This document shows positions 25,770-35,011 of a stretch of DNA of 64,000 nucleotides, piece after piece. Positions within the stretch are counted from its first letter, which is position 1. The number at the start of each line of letters is the position of its first letter. The stretch spans positions 62,001-126,000 of the forward strand of contig JAEWHP010000019.1 of NCBI GenBank assembly GCA_023387735.1. Reading direction: 5' to 3'. Below the pieces are notes generated by a model that was not told where the DNA came from, did not search any database, and saw only the letters and a list, made by a program, of their open reading frames with translations. Made by a program: the position numbers and the translations under genes. This stretch comes from Pseudomonadota bacterium. Its GTDB lineage: Bacteria > Pseudomonadota > Alphaproteobacteria > Rhizobiales > Xanthobacteraceae.

Positions 25770-25845
25770 GGTGGGCAAAGCGTAGCGTGCCCACCATCAA
25801 GAGTGAGCAAGAAGTGGTGGGCACGCTTCGCTTTGCTCACCCTAC
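25766..25845. repeat. Family D palindromic repeat
   Basis: GTAGGGTGGGCAAAGCG at the left and CTTTGCTCACCCTAC at the right are near-perfect inverted arms, with GTGCCCACC / GGTGGGCAC inside. The left end supplies the TAG stop (25767-25769) of the flavoprotein gene. A second copy at 59567 does the same for the GntR gene. Confidence 0.85.
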
Positions 25846-25869
25846 AGACGCACCGCAGTTGCCCCCGCC

Positions 25870-26952
25870 TCAACGCAACTTCCCTCTTGCCGCGACCGGC
25901 AGCACGCCCACGATCTCGTCGCCGCGCACCATCACCACCTCGTCCATCATGTTGACGACGACGCAGACATGGTTCGGCACGATCCGCACGACGTCGCCGA
26001 CGTTGGGCCGCGTGTTGCTGCGGGCGAGATCAAGGAAGCCGTGCTCCTCGGCAAAGCGCGCGATCTTCGCTTCCGGGTGCTCCAGGATCAGCCCGTAGCC
26101 GTCAAGCCCGCCGCCGGGGTCCGAGGTCAGCGTTTTCGAGCCGGCATCGAGAATGCCGCGCTCCGGGCCGGCGCGGCTGACGACGGTGGAATAGATGTTC
26201 AGCGCGCAATCGTCCCACTCGGCGACGCCGGCCGCGACCTGCATGCGGTCGTTGTAGATGTAGGTGCCGGGACGGTGCTCGGTGGCGCCCTTGAGCTTGC
26301 CGAGATTCTTCAGGTTCGGCGAGCCGCCGGTCGAAACCATTGCGGCATCCAGCCCGTGCGCGCGGACGCCGGCCAGCGCCTCGTCGTAGAACTTCTGCGC
26401 TTCCGTCCAGCCGGTTTCGGTCGGGTACAGCATGAATCCCGCGAACTTCAGGCCCTCGAGACCTGCGATCTCCCGCGCCAGCGCGATGGCTTCAGCCGGC
26501 GTCTCGACGCCGGCGCGCTTGCGCCCGGTGTCGCATTCGACGACGACAGACAGCGGACGGCCTGACGCCGCTGCTGCCTGCGGCAGGCCTGCGATCACGG
26601 TCGAATTATCCGCGGCAACCGTCATATTCGCCCTGGCCTGCAGCTTCGCGAGCCGCGCCATCTTCTCCTCGCCGATCAGATTGTAGCTGATCAGGATGTC
26701 GTCGATGCCGGCTTCCGCCATCACCTCGGCCTCGCCGATCTTCTGGCAGGTGATGCCCCTGGCACCGGCTGCGACCTGCATCTGCGCCAGCAGCGGGCTC
26801 TTGTGGGTCTTGATGTGCGGCCGGTTGGCGACGCCGGCAGTATCGCAGGCCACCTGGACCCGCGCGATGTTGCGCTCGACGCGGTCCATGTCGATCACGG
26901 CGCAGGGCGTGCCGTATTCACGGGCGATCTTGGCGGCGAGGGGCGTTGTCAT
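25870..26952 (-). CDS. D-threonine aldolase / DSD1-like PLP enzyme
   Basis: 360 aa, fold type III PLP protein. The PLP lysine lies in RPHIKTHKSP (about 45-54), and the C-terminal metal-binding stretch VPNHVCVVVNMMDE (near 323-336) has the H-x-C pair used by zinc-dependent D-serine dehydratases and the D-threonine aldolase group. It should cleave or dehydrate a D-3-hydroxy amino acid. It is 3 nt downstream of the ABC-F gene and likely co-transcribed. Which of the two activities it has is open. Confidence 0.87.
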   Translation of the reverse strand: MTTPLAAKIAREYGTPCAVIDMDRVERNIARVQVACDTAGVANRPHIKTHKSPLLAQMQVAAGARGITCQKIGEAEVMAEAGIDDILISYNLIGEEKMARLAKLQARANMTVAADNSTVIAGLPQAAAASGRPLSVVVECDTGRKRAGVETPAEAIALAREIAGLEGLKFAGFMLYPTETGWTEAQKFYDEALAGVRAHGLDAAMVSTGGSPNLKNLGKLKGATEHRPGTYIYNDRMQVAAGVAEWDDCALNIYSTVVSRAGPERGILDAGSKTLTSDPGGGLDGYGLILEHPEAKIARFAEEHGFLDLARSNTRPNVGDVVRIVPNHVCVVVNMMDEVVMVRGDEIVGVLPVAARGKLR

Positions 26953-26955
26953 GAG

Positions 26956-28770
26956 TTATGCCTGTTCAATTTCTTCCCTGAGGACTTCCAGCTCCAGCCA
27001 CCGGTCTTCCGCGGCAGCCAGCTCTTCCTGCGCCTTCGCGATCGCTGACGAGGCCGTGTCGAATTTCCTGCGATCCTTGGTGTAGAGATCAGGGTCGTCA
27101 AGCAGCTTTTGCTGTTTTGCGATTTCAGCCTGCAGTTTCGCCATCGTCTTGGGCAGGGTTTCCAGCGCGTGTTTCTCGTTGAAGTTCAGCCGGCGTTTTG
27201 GCGCGGCGGAAGGCGCGGCCGCCTTCGCTTCCTTCTTTTCCTCGACAGGCGCGGTCGCCTTGACCGTCTCGCGCGTCAGATCGCCGCCGCGCTGCGCCAG
27301 CATGTCGGTGTAGCCGCCGGCATATTCGATCCAGCGGCCATTGCCCTCGGGCACGATCACGGATGTCACCACGCGATCGAGGAAGTCGCGGTCGTGGCTG
27401 ATCAGGATCACCGTGCCCTCGTAGTCGCCAAGCATTTCCTCGAGTACGTCCAGCGTCTCCAGATCGAGGTCGTTGGTCGGCTCGTCCAGCACCAGCAGGT
27501 TCGACGGCTTTGCCAGCGCGCGCGCCAGCATCAGCCGGCCGCGCTCACCGCCGGAGAGCGCTTCCAGCGGCGTGCCGCGCTGCTCCTGCGCGAACAGAAA
27601 ATCCTTCATGTAGCCGATGACATGCTTGGGCTTGTCGCCGACCATGACATGGTCACCGCGGCCGCCGGTCATCGCTTCCGCAAGCGTCGATTTCGGGTCG
27701 AGGCTTTCGCGGTGCTGGTCGAGGGTCGCCATTTCGATATTGGCGCCGAGCCGGATCGTGCCGCTGTCGGGCGGATCGTTGCCGATCAGGAGATGGACCA
27801 GAGTGGTCTTGCCCGCGCCGTTCGGGCCGACGATGCCGATCCGGTCACCGCGCTGGATGCGGGTTGAAAACCCATCGACGATATTTCGGTCGCCGTATGC
27901 CTTGCTGATGTTCTTGGCCTCGATCACCAGCCGGCCGGATTTTTCGGCCTCTGCCGCCGCGAGGCTCGCATTCCCGGTTGCGCCGCGATAGGTGCGGCGC
28001 TGGTCGCGCAATGCGTGCAGATTGCCGAGCCGCTTGACGTTGCGCTTGCGGCGACCGGACACGCCATAGCGCAGCCAGTGCTCCTCGTTGACGATCTTGC
28101 GGTCGAGCTTGTGCTGGTCGCGTTCTTCCTCCGCCAGCACCTCGTCGCGCCAGGCCTCGAACGCGGAGAAGCCGCGGTCGATCTGCCGGATCTGGCCGCG
28201 ATCGAGCCAGGCGGTCGAGCGCGAGAGATTGGAGAGGAAGCGGCGGTCGTGGCTGATGATGACCAGTGCGCATTTGCGGCTTTGCAGTTCGCCTTCCAGC
28301 CATTCGATGGTGGGAAGGTCGAGATGGTTGGTCGGCTCGTCCAGCAGCAGGATGTCAGGCGAGGGCGCCAGCACCCGCGCCAGCGCCGCGCGGCGGGCCT
28401 CGCCGCCCGAGACATGCGCCGGGTCTTCGTCGCCTGACAGACCGAGCTGCTCCACCAGATAACGCGCCTGATAGTGATCGTCGCCCGGGCCAAGGCCTGC
28501 TTCGACATAGGCCAGCGTGGTCTTGTGGTCGCCGAAATCAGGCTCCTGCGGCAGATAGCGGATGGTCGCGCCCGGCTGCACGAAGCGGCTGCCGCCGTCG
28601 GGCTCGACCAGTCCGGCGGCAATCTTGAGCAGCGTCGACTTGCCCGAGCCGTTGCGGCCGATCAGGCAGACGCGCTCGCCCGACGACACCGACAGCTCGA
28701 CGCCCGACAACAGCGGCGTGCCGCCAAACGTCAGCCTGATATCCTTCAACTGGATCAGCGGCGGCGCCAT
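26956..28770 (-). CDS. ABC-F family ATPase (Uup-like)
   Basis: 604 aa with two ABC ATPase domains and no membrane segments. Walker A motifs are GRNGSGKS (about 38) and GPNGAGKT (about 319); signature motifs are VSGGEARRAALAR and LSGGERGRLMLAR; Walker B regions end in LLDEPTNHLDL and VLDEPTNDLDL. A charged coiled-coil tail (about 530-604) follows an Ala/Lys linker, as in Uup. ABC-F proteins act on ribosomes or, for Uup, on DNA structures. It sits 4 nt downstream of the YaiI/YqxD gene. Confidence 0.93.
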   Translation of the reverse strand: MAPPLIQLKDIRLTFGGTPLLSGVELSVSSGERVCLIGRNGSGKSTLLKIAAGLVEPDGGSRFVQPGATIRYLPQEPDFGDHKTTLAYVEAGLGPGDDHYQARYLVEQLGLSGDEDPAHVSGGEARRAALARVLAPSPDILLLDEPTNHLDLPTIEWLEGELQSRKCALVIISHDRRFLSNLSRSTAWLDRGQIRQIDRGFSAFEAWRDEVLAEEERDQHKLDRKIVNEEHWLRYGVSGRRKRNVKRLGNLHALRDQRRTYRGATGNASLAAAEAEKSGRLVIEAKNISKAYGDRNIVDGFSTRIQRGDRIGIVGPNGAGKTTLVHLLIGNDPPDSGTIRLGANIEMATLDQHRESLDPKSTLAEAMTGGRGDHVMVGDKPKHVIGYMKDFLFAQEQRGTPLEALSGGERGRLMLARALAKPSNLLVLDEPTNDLDLETLDVLEEMLGDYEGTVILISHDRDFLDRVVTSVIVPEGNGRWIEYAGGYTDMLAQRGGDLTRETVKATAPVEEKKEAKAAAPSAAPKRRLNFNEKHALETLPKTMAKLQAEIAKQQKLLDDPDLYTKDRRKFDTASSAIAKAQEELAAAEDRWLELEVLREEIEQA

Positions 28771-28774
28771 CTAT

Positions 28775-29272
28775 TCAACCCTGGTTCGGCGCAGGCAACT
28801 CGGCCCGCTGGCGCTGGATACGGCGGATGGTCTGATCCAGCGCCGACAGGAAAGTGGAGCGATCCCGTGGCGCAAAGGATTTTGGCCCGCCGGTGACTTC
28901 GCCGGATGAGCGCAGGTCGGTCATCAGGTTGCGCACCGCCAGCGTCATGCCGATCGAGGCTTCCGTGAACGGCTTGCCGTTCGGTGCGATCACCTCGGCG
29001 CCGGCCTTCACGCAGCGGCTGGCGAGCGGGATGTCGGCGGTGATGACGATATCGCCTTTGCCGGCACGCTCGGCGATCCAGTCGTCGGCGGCGTCCATGC
29101 CGGAACCTGCGGCGACGCGCTCGATCAGCGGATCCTGCGGCACGCGGATGAAGTTGCCTGCGACCACGCTGACCGGGAGGCCGTGCCGGATCGCGACGCG
29201 ATAGATCTCGTCCTTCACCGGGCAGGCGTCGGCATCGACATAGATGCGGGTGGTGGGGTTCAAATCGGGCAC
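28775..29272 (-). CDS. YaiI/YqxD (DUF188) family protein
   Basis: About 165 aa. The family opening YVDADACPVKDEIYRVA and the later ITADIPLASRCVKAGAEVIAP with GKPFTEASIG are clear, pointing to a PIN-like nuclease fold of unproven function. The start is uncertain: GTG at 29272 (VPDLNPTT) or TTG at 29263; no ATG is well placed and the frame is open further up. It is first in a row with the ABC-F and D-threonine-aldolase-like genes. Confidence 0.85.
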   Translation of the reverse strand: MPDLNPTTRIYVDADACPVKDEIYRVAIRHGLPVSVVAGNFIRVPQDPLIERVAAGSGMDAADDWIAERAGKGDIVITADIPLASRCVKAGAEVIAPNGKPFTEASIGMTLAVRNLMTDLRSSGEVTGGPKSFAPRDRSTFLSALDQTIRRIQRQRAELPAPNQG

Positions 29273-29439
29273 TTCAGGTCGGTCAATCGGATCGGATTCG
29301 GTTGAGGCTTTCTCGTCCGCGCGTGGTACTCCACCGGGCGGAAAAATGCGAGGAAAACAGCGGTTGGAACACGCTTGCCACGGCACTTTCTTCGCGTACG
29401 ATAATGCCGCGAAATAACAAGAAATCAGAGGAAACTGGC

Positions 29440-30240
29440 ATGACAAGCCGCATCGAGCCCTATCGGGTCTCGGCCTACAACACCTCAAAGCATTCCGAAA
29501 ACAAGATGCACGATGACACCGTGGCGAAGCGCTATGGCTTTGTCGGCGGGCTGGTGCCCGGCGTTGACGTGATGGCCTACATGATGCACCTGCCGGTGGC
29601 AAAATGGGGCCGGGACTTTCTCGAGCGCGGGCTGATCGAGGCGCGCTTCGTCAAGCCGGTCTATGACGGCGAACTCACCAATGTTACCGGCGAGGAGCGC
29701 CATGGCGTGCTCGCCATCCAGGTCGAGAGCCGGGGAGAGCTTTGCGCGACCGGCACGGCATCGCTGCCGGCGGCAGCGCCATCCTTTTCGCTTTCCGACT
29801 TTGTCGATGTGGCGGCGGTGGCTGAACGCAAGCCGGTGGATGCGAATTCCTATGCGCTCAACAAATGGTTGGGCGCGATTCCGCGCAGCTGGGCGGCGGA
29901 TGCGGCCAAAGAGTATCTGGCGGATATTCGCGAGACCGAAACGATCTATTCCCGGGAGGGGCTCGGCCACCCCGGGCTGTTGCCGCGGGTGATGAACAAG
30001 GTGCTCGTCGACAACGCCATCATGGGGCCGTGGATCCATGTCGGCACCCGGATGCAACTGCTGTCCGCGGGGCGCATCGGCGATGAGTTGACCGCGCGCG
30101 CCAAGGTCATCGGCAATTACGACAAGAAAGGCCATCGCTTCGTCGAGCTCGACGCTTTGGTCGTCGCCAACGGCAAAACGCCACTGGCGCATTGCCACCA
30201 CATCGCGATCTATCAGCCGCGCGAGCAGGCGGCGGCGTAG
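29440..30240 (+). CDS. MaoC/hotdog-like protein of unknown function
   Basis: 266 aa. An N-terminal stretch GFVGGLVPGVDVMAYMMHL and then EARFVKPVYDGELTNVTGEE resembles the substrate-binding part of MaoC-type hotdog proteins. The C-terminal half (GTRMQLLSAGRIGDELTARAKVIGNYDKKGHRFVELDALV) looks like a second hotdog domain. The classic Asp/His hydratase dyad is not obvious. Start ATG 29440 has GAGGAAA upstream. It stands alone between a repeat and the divergent YaiI gene; a thioester or enoyl-CoA substrate is only a guess. Confidence 0.75.
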   Translation: MTSRIEPYRVSAYNTSKHSENKMHDDTVAKRYGFVGGLVPGVDVMAYMMHLPVAKWGRDFLERGLIEARFVKPVYDGELTNVTGEERHGVLAIQVESRGELCATGTASLPAAAPSFSLSDFVDVAAVAERKPVDANSYALNKWLGAIPRSWAADAAKEYLADIRETETIYSREGLGHPGLLPRVMNKVLVDNAIMGPWIHVGTRMQLLSAGRIGDELTARAKVIGNYDKKGHRFVELDALVVANGKTPLAHCHHIAIYQPREQAAA

Positions 30241-30267
30241 GGGGAACGCTCCCGCCCCAATCGTTCT

Positions 30268-30369
30268 CGTCATTCCCCGCATAGGCGGGGAATCCAGTAC
30301 GCCGCGGCTTCTCGGTTCTATCGCTGGCGTTTCTGGAATACTGGGTCACCCGCCTTCGCGGGTGACGAC
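30268..30369. repeat. Family C palindromic repeat
   Basis: Begins CGTCATTCCCCGCATAGGC and ends GCCTTCGCGGGTGACGAC. The interior TACGCCGCGGCTTCTCGGTT and TCTGGAATACTGG are shared with the copy at 43410-43511, so roughly 75 nt are conserved between the two. It lies between convergent genes. Confidence 0.85.
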
Positions 30370-30397
30370 AGCTGTCGGTACGGCGGGCAGCGTGGCA

Positions 30398-32770
30398 TCA
30401 CGCCGCCTTCGCCTTCGCCTCCTGGATCGCGCGCCACACGCGCTCCGACGTCAGCGGCATGTCGATATGCGTAATGCCGTATTCCGACAGCGCATCCACC
30501 ACCGCATTGACTATGCAGACCAGGCTGCCCGCGCAGCCGGCTTCGCCGCAGCCCTTGGTGCCCAGCGGATTGGTTTTCGCCGGCGAGGGGTGATCGCCGA
30601 TCTCCATCGGCGGAATGTCTTCCGCGCGGGGCAGCGCATAATCCATGAACGAGCCGGTGACCGGCTGGCCGCTCGAGTCGTAGCTGACTTCCTCCATCAG
30701 CGCCTGGCCGATGCCTTGCGCCACGCCGCCGTGCAACTGGCCGGCGACGATCATCGGGTTGACCACGGTGCCGAAATCATTGACGGCAAAGTACCGCACG
30801 ATCTTGGTCACGCCGGTTTCGGGATCGATCTCGACTTCGGCGACATGGCAGCCATTGGGGAAGGTCGACGGCGTCTCCTTGGTGGCGTGGTCGACGTCGA
30901 GCGACTCGGGCGCGCCTTCCGGCAGCTTGCCCTCGCGCACGCGCTGCGCCAGTTCCATGATGCCGATCGAGCGGTCGGTGCCGGCGATGGTGAAGCGGCC
31001 GTCGGCAAACTCGATGTCGGCTTCGGACGCTTCCATCAGGTGCGCCGCCGCCTGCTTGCCCTTTGCGATCACGAGCGCGGAGGCCTCGACGATCGCCTGG
31101 CCCGTGGCCGTGATCGAGCGCGAGCCGCCGGTGCCGTTGCCGAAACGGACCAGGTCGCTGTCGTTCTGCTCCAGCGTGATCTTCTCGAACGGCACGCCAA
31201 GCTCCGCGGACAGCACCTGCGCGAATGGCGTGGCATGGCCCTGGCCATAATCGAGTGTGCCGGTCGTCAGCTTCACCGATCCGTCCGGCTCGAAGGTGAT
31301 TTTGCCGAGTTCGCCGCTCGGCGGCGCGGTGACTTCGAGATAGGAGCCGACCGCGATGCCGCGCAGCTTGCCGTCCTTCTTGCTTTGCTTCTTGCGCTTG
31401 GCGAAATTGGCGTGGTCGGAAATCTCCAGCGCCTTGGCGAACACGCCGGCGAAATCGCCGCTGTCATAGGTGACGCCCGAGGCCGCCGCGAACGGCAGCT
31501 GCGACGGCTTGATGAAGTTGCGCTTGCGCAAAGTGAGGCGGTTGATGCCCATCTCGTCGGCGGCGCGGTCGATCAGCCGCTCCATGTAGTAATTGGCTTC
31601 GGGCCGTCCGGCGCCGCGATAGGCGCCCATCAGCGTGGTGTTGGTCAGAACCGTCTTGATGTCGACGCCGAGCAGCGGCGTGCGGTAGACGCTGGCGAGG
31701 TTCTTGCCGGTGTTGAGCGACAACGGACCCGGCGCGACGCCGGTGATATAGGCGCCGAGATTGCCGTAGCCATTAAGGCGCACCGCGAGGAACTTGCCTT
31801 CGGCGTCGAGCGCGAGTTCGGCGTGGATGAGCTGCGCGCGGCCCTGGCTGTCGGACAGGAAACTGGTCGAGCGCTCATCGGTCCATTTCACCGGACGGCC
31901 CAGCACCTTCGCGGCGTGCGCGATGCAGGTATACTCGGGATAGTTCATGTTCTTCATGCCGAAGGAACCGCCGACATTGGCGGTGAGGATACGAACCTTG
32001 TCGGTCGGCACGTTCAGGATTTTTGCAAACCCGGCCTTGTTGCCGGCAACCCCCTGTGTCGGAACCTGCAGCGTGAAGCGCTCGCTCGCCTTGTCGTAGG
32101 CCGCCAGCGCCACGCGCGGCTCCATCGACACCACGGCCACGCGAGTGTTGACGATGTCGAGCCTGGTCACGTGCGCAGCGCTCGCGAACGCCGCGTCGAT
32201 CTTGGCGGTATCGCCATAGTGATAATCGAGCGCGACGTTGTTGGGGATGTGATCATAGAGCAGCGGCGCGCCGGGCTTGGCGGCTTCCGCGGCATCGGTC
32301 ACGGCCGGGAGCGGCTCGATATTGACTTCGACCGCCTCGCCGGCATCGCGCGCCTGCGCCAGCGTTTCCGCGACCACGAAGGCCACGGGATCGCCGACGA
32401 AGCGCACCTTGTCGGTTGGAAGCGCGGGGCGGTCGGTCTGCAGCAGCGGCGAGCCGTCGCGGCTCTTCAGCGGCAGCCCGCAGGTGAAGGGATTGTAGCC
32501 GGCGGCTTCCAGATCCTTGCCGGTCCAGACGCCGAGTACCCCCGGCATCGCTTTGGCGGCCGCCGTATCGATACCCCGGATGATTCCGTGGGCATGGCTG
32601 GACCGCACCATGAAGCAATAGGCCTGGCCGGGAAGCGAGAAGTCGTCGGTATATTTGCCCTTGCCGCGGACCAGCGTGTCGTCCTCCTTGCGGCGCACAG
32701 GCTGCCCGACACCGTATTTTTGCAGTGCGATGGCGTTTTCCAGCGATGAGGGCGGCGTGTGATCTTGCAT
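30398..32770 (-). CDS. Xanthine/CO dehydrogenase-family molybdopterin-binding subunit
   Basis: 790 aa large subunit of a molybdenum hydroxylase. Features are the N-terminal VRRKEDDTLVRGKGKYTDD segment, the NVGGSFGMKN molybdopterin motif, the active-site loop AYRGAGRPEANYY (form II type, not the AYRCSFR of true CO dehydrogenase) and the catalytic Glu in GCGEAGCAG near the C-terminus. The enzyme should hydroxylate an aldehyde or heterocycle using water. FAD and 2Fe-2S subunit genes normally sit alongside but are absent here: neighbours are a repeat and a divergent ppx gene. Confidence 0.9.
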   Translation of the reverse strand: MQDHTPPSSLENAIALQKYGVGQPVRRKEDDTLVRGKGKYTDDFSLPGQAYCFMVRSSHAHGIIRGIDTAAAKAMPGVLGVWTGKDLEAAGYNPFTCGLPLKSRDGSPLLQTDRPALPTDKVRFVGDPVAFVVAETLAQARDAGEAVEVNIEPLPAVTDAAEAAKPGAPLLYDHIPNNVALDYHYGDTAKIDAAFASAAHVTRLDIVNTRVAVVSMEPRVALAAYDKASERFTLQVPTQGVAGNKAGFAKILNVPTDKVRILTANVGGSFGMKNMNYPEYTCIAHAAKVLGRPVKWTDERSTSFLSDSQGRAQLIHAELALDAEGKFLAVRLNGYGNLGAYITGVAPGPLSLNTGKNLASVYRTPLLGVDIKTVLTNTTLMGAYRGAGRPEANYYMERLIDRAADEMGINRLTLRKRNFIKPSQLPFAAASGVTYDSGDFAGVFAKALEISDHANFAKRKKQSKKDGKLRGIAVGSYLEVTAPPSGELGKITFEPDGSVKLTTGTLDYGQGHATPFAQVLSAELGVPFEKITLEQNDSDLVRFGNGTGGSRSITATGQAIVEASALVIAKGKQAAAHLMEASEADIEFADGRFTIAGTDRSIGIMELAQRVREGKLPEGAPESLDVDHATKETPSTFPNGCHVAEVEIDPETGVTKIVRYFAVNDFGTVVNPMIVAGQLHGGVAQGIGQALMEEVSYDSSGQPVTGSFMDYALPRAEDIPPMEIGDHPSPAKTNPLGTKGCGEAGCAGSLVCIVNAVVDALSEYGITHIDMPLTSERVWRAIQEAKAKAA

Positions 32771-32971
32771 CGAAAATGCACCTGAAATGCTCGGATTCCC
32801 GCAGTTTTACGGGTTCCCGCTCAGATAACGCACTGCATCAACAGCGACAACGCCTGATTGGGCATCAGTCCCATGTGATGGGTTGTTGCGTAGCCCTTTG
32901 GCGCTGCTAAAGTTTCCGTGAACGGTAATTCTCGGCGGCCCGGTGTGCCGGGTCGCGGAAAGACAATTTTG

Positions 32972-34015
32972 ATGAATGAGGATCCGCGGCTGCGCGACGG
33001 CTTTCAGCCCTGCGCAAGCCCGTCAGGGTCGGTTGCCGTGGACACCAGCAACGGTGTCTACGCCGCGCTCGACCTCGGCACCAACAATTGCCGGCTTCTG
33101 ATCGCCAGTCCCGCGGGCGATGGTTTTCGCGTGGTGGATTCGTTCTCGCGGATCATCCGCCTCGGCGAGGGTATTTCCGCCACCGGTTCGATCAGCGAGG
33201 CCGCGATCGACCGCGCCATCGCGGCGCTCAGCATCTGCAGCGACAAGATCCGGTATCGCAAGGCCAAACGCCTGCGGCTGATCGCGACCGAGGCCTGCCG
33301 TGCCGCCGCCAATGCCGACAGCTTCCGGGCCCGCGTCGCCGCCGAGACCGGCATCCGGCTCGAGGTGATCGACCGCGAGACCGAGGCAACGCTTGCGGTG
33401 ATCGGCTGTTCGCCGCTGCTCGACGTCAGGGGGCGGGGCGCGATCCTGTTCGATATCGGCGGCGGATCGACCGAACTGGTCCGCATCGAGCGCGATCCGG
33501 ATGTCCAGGACGCGCGGCCGCGGATCAAGGCCTGGATGTCGATCCCGCTCGGCGTCGTCACGCTGGCCGAGCATTTCGGCGGCAGGGACGTGACGGCGGA
33601 ATCCTACACGCGGATGAAGCGGGAGGTCGCGCAGCACGTCGCGCCGTTCGCGGTGGAACATAGCGGCGACCTGCGCGACATGCACATGCTCGGCACCTCG
33701 GGCACGGTGACGACGCTCGCCGGCGTCCATCTCAATCTGGCCCGTTACGACCGCCGACGGATTGACGGCATCTGGATGAACGATTCCGACGTCACCGCCG
33801 TCATCCAGCGCCTGCTCGGCATGAGCTACCAGGAGCGCGCCGAAAATAACTGCATCAGCGTCGAACGCGCCGATCTGGTGCTGGCCGGTTGCGCCATTCT
33901 CGACGCCATCCGGGACGCCTTCCCGCTGCCGCGCCTGCGCGTCGCGGACCGGGGCCTGCGCGAAGGGATGCTGGTCGAGATGATGCGCGAGGACGGCGCG
34001 CTGAGGCCGTGCTGA
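32972..34015 (+). CDS. ppx: Ppx/GppA family exopolyphosphatase-type phosphatase
   Basis: About 347 aa, actin-like ATPase fold. Phosphate motifs YAALDLGTNNCRLLIA (about 28-43) and FDIGGGSTELVRI (near 172-184) and a third GTSGTVTTLAGVHL stretch are present. It should hydrolyse polyphosphate or pppGpp. It lacks the long C-terminal HD domain of E. coli enzymes, as usual in alphaproteobacteria. ATG 32972 has GGAAAG upstream; a GTG at 32918 is a weaker alternative. rlmE follows, a common alphaproteobacterial pair, here split by a palindromic repeat. Confidence 0.9.
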   Translation: MNEDPRLRDGFQPCASPSGSVAVDTSNGVYAALDLGTNNCRLLIASPAGDGFRVVDSFSRIIRLGEGISATGSISEAAIDRAIAALSICSDKIRYRKAKRLRLIATEACRAAANADSFRARVAAETGIRLEVIDRETEATLAVIGCSPLLDVRGRGAILFDIGGGSTELVRIERDPDVQDARPRIKAWMSIPLGVVTLAEHFGGRDVTAESYTRMKREVAQHVAPFAVEHSGDLRDMHMLGTSGTVTTLAGVHLNLARYDRRRIDGIWMNDSDVTAVIQRLLGMSYQERAENNCISVERADLVLAGCAILDAIRDAFPLPRLRVADRGLREGMLVEMMREDGALRPC

Positions 34016-34047
34016 TGCGCTAATTGGCGTGATGTATGTTAGGTCGT

Positions 34048-34121
34048 GTCATTCCGGGATGGTCCGAAGGACCAGACCCGGAATCTCGAGATTCCGGGTT
34101 CGCTTCGCGCCCCGGAATGAC
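34048..34121. repeat. Family B palindromic repeat
   Basis: GTCATTCCGGG and CCCGGAATGAC are the outer arms; GAATCTCGAGATTC is a perfect inner palindrome (34081-34094). It lies between ppx and rlmE, ending 13 nt before the rlmE ATG, so it is in the rlmE leader. Confidence 0.88.
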
Positions 34122-34134
34122 AACAAGGATTTCC

Positions 34135-34824
34135 ATGGCGAAAGACACCACCGGACGGCTGCACGTCACGGTCAAGACCGGCGGCAAGCGCAAGCTGTCA
34201 TCAAAGCTCTGGCTGGAGCGCCAGCTCAACGATCCCTATGTGGCGAAGGCCAAGCGGGACGGCTATCGCTCGCGTGCGGCCTACAAGCTGATCGAGATCG
34301 ACGACAAGTATCACTTTCTGAAGCACGGCATGGCCGTGGTCGATCTCGGCGCCGCTCCCGGCGGCTGGAGCCAGATCGCGGCGAAGCGCGTCGGCGCCGT
34401 CAGTGGCAAGGGCAAGGTGGTCGCGATCGACCTGCTGGAGATGCCCGAGATCCCCGGCGTCGATTTCGCGCAGCTCGATTTTCTGGCCGAGGACGCGCCG
34501 GAGAAACTGATCGCCATGATGGGCGGGCGCGCCGATGTCGTGATGTCCGACATGGCCGCCAACACCACCGGCCACCGCAAGACCGATCAGCTCCGCATCA
34601 TCGGCCTGGTCGAGACCGCGGCGGCGTTTGCCTCCGAGGTGCTCAATCCCGGCGGCACGTTCCTGGCGAAGGTCTTTCAGAGCGGCGCCGACGCCGAACT
34701 GGTCGCGCAGTTGAAGCGCGACTTTGCCAGCGTGCGCCACGTCAAGCCAGCCTCGAGCCGACAGGACTCCTCCGAGCGCTATGTCCTGGCCATGGGGTTC
34801 CGCGGGCAGCCCAACCGGGGCTAA
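34135..34824 (+). CDS. rlmE: 23S rRNA (uridine-2'-O)-methyltransferase
   Basis: Methylates U2552 of 23S rRNA in the 50S subunit. 229 aa, Rossmann methyltransferase. Features are RDGYRSRAAYKLIEID (catalytic Lys of the FtsJ K-D-K-E tetrad), the SAM motif VVDLGAAPGGWSQ, VMSDMAANTTGH with the Asp, and LAKVF with the second Lys. ATG 34135 follows AAGGA. The frame is open further upstream only through the repeat. Confidence 0.94.
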   Translation: MAKDTTGRLHVTVKTGGKRKLSSKLWLERQLNDPYVAKAKRDGYRSRAAYKLIEIDDKYHFLKHGMAVVDLGAAPGGWSQIAAKRVGAVSGKGKVVAIDLLEMPEIPGVDFAQLDFLAEDAPEKLIAMMGGRADVVMSDMAANTTGHRKTDQLRIIGLVETAAAFASEVLNPGGTFLAKVFQSGADAELVAQLKRDFASVRHVKPASSRQDSSERYVLAMGFRGQPNRG

Positions 34825-34842
34825 GCAGGGCGCTACGGCACG

Positions 34843-34877
34843 TTTGTCCGAGCGGGGCTGTCAGCTCGGGGGACAAA
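34843..34877 (+). terminator. Strong hairpin after rlmE
   Basis: TTTGTCCGAGC pairs with GCTCGG and GGACAAA (3-nt bulge) around a 10-nt loop, 19 nt after the rlmE stop. No U-run follows, so it is either an RNA 3'-end protector or a weak terminator. Confidence 0.45.
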
Positions 34878-35011
34878 TCACTGGAACTTCTGGAACTTTC
34901 TCCTGAATCTGCTATTGTGGTTGTCAGGCGTGGTCTGTTCAACTGCATGCAGTCCGACGCCATGCAGCAACGAACGAGCCGCACCTCCGTCTGGGAAGGA
35001 GTATTCCCGCG

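Noticed and set aside
30362..32749. 795-residue plus-strand frame opposite the molybdopterin subunit
   Set aside because: Striking by length, but the translation has no family features, while the minus strand has all molybdenum hydroxylase motifs.
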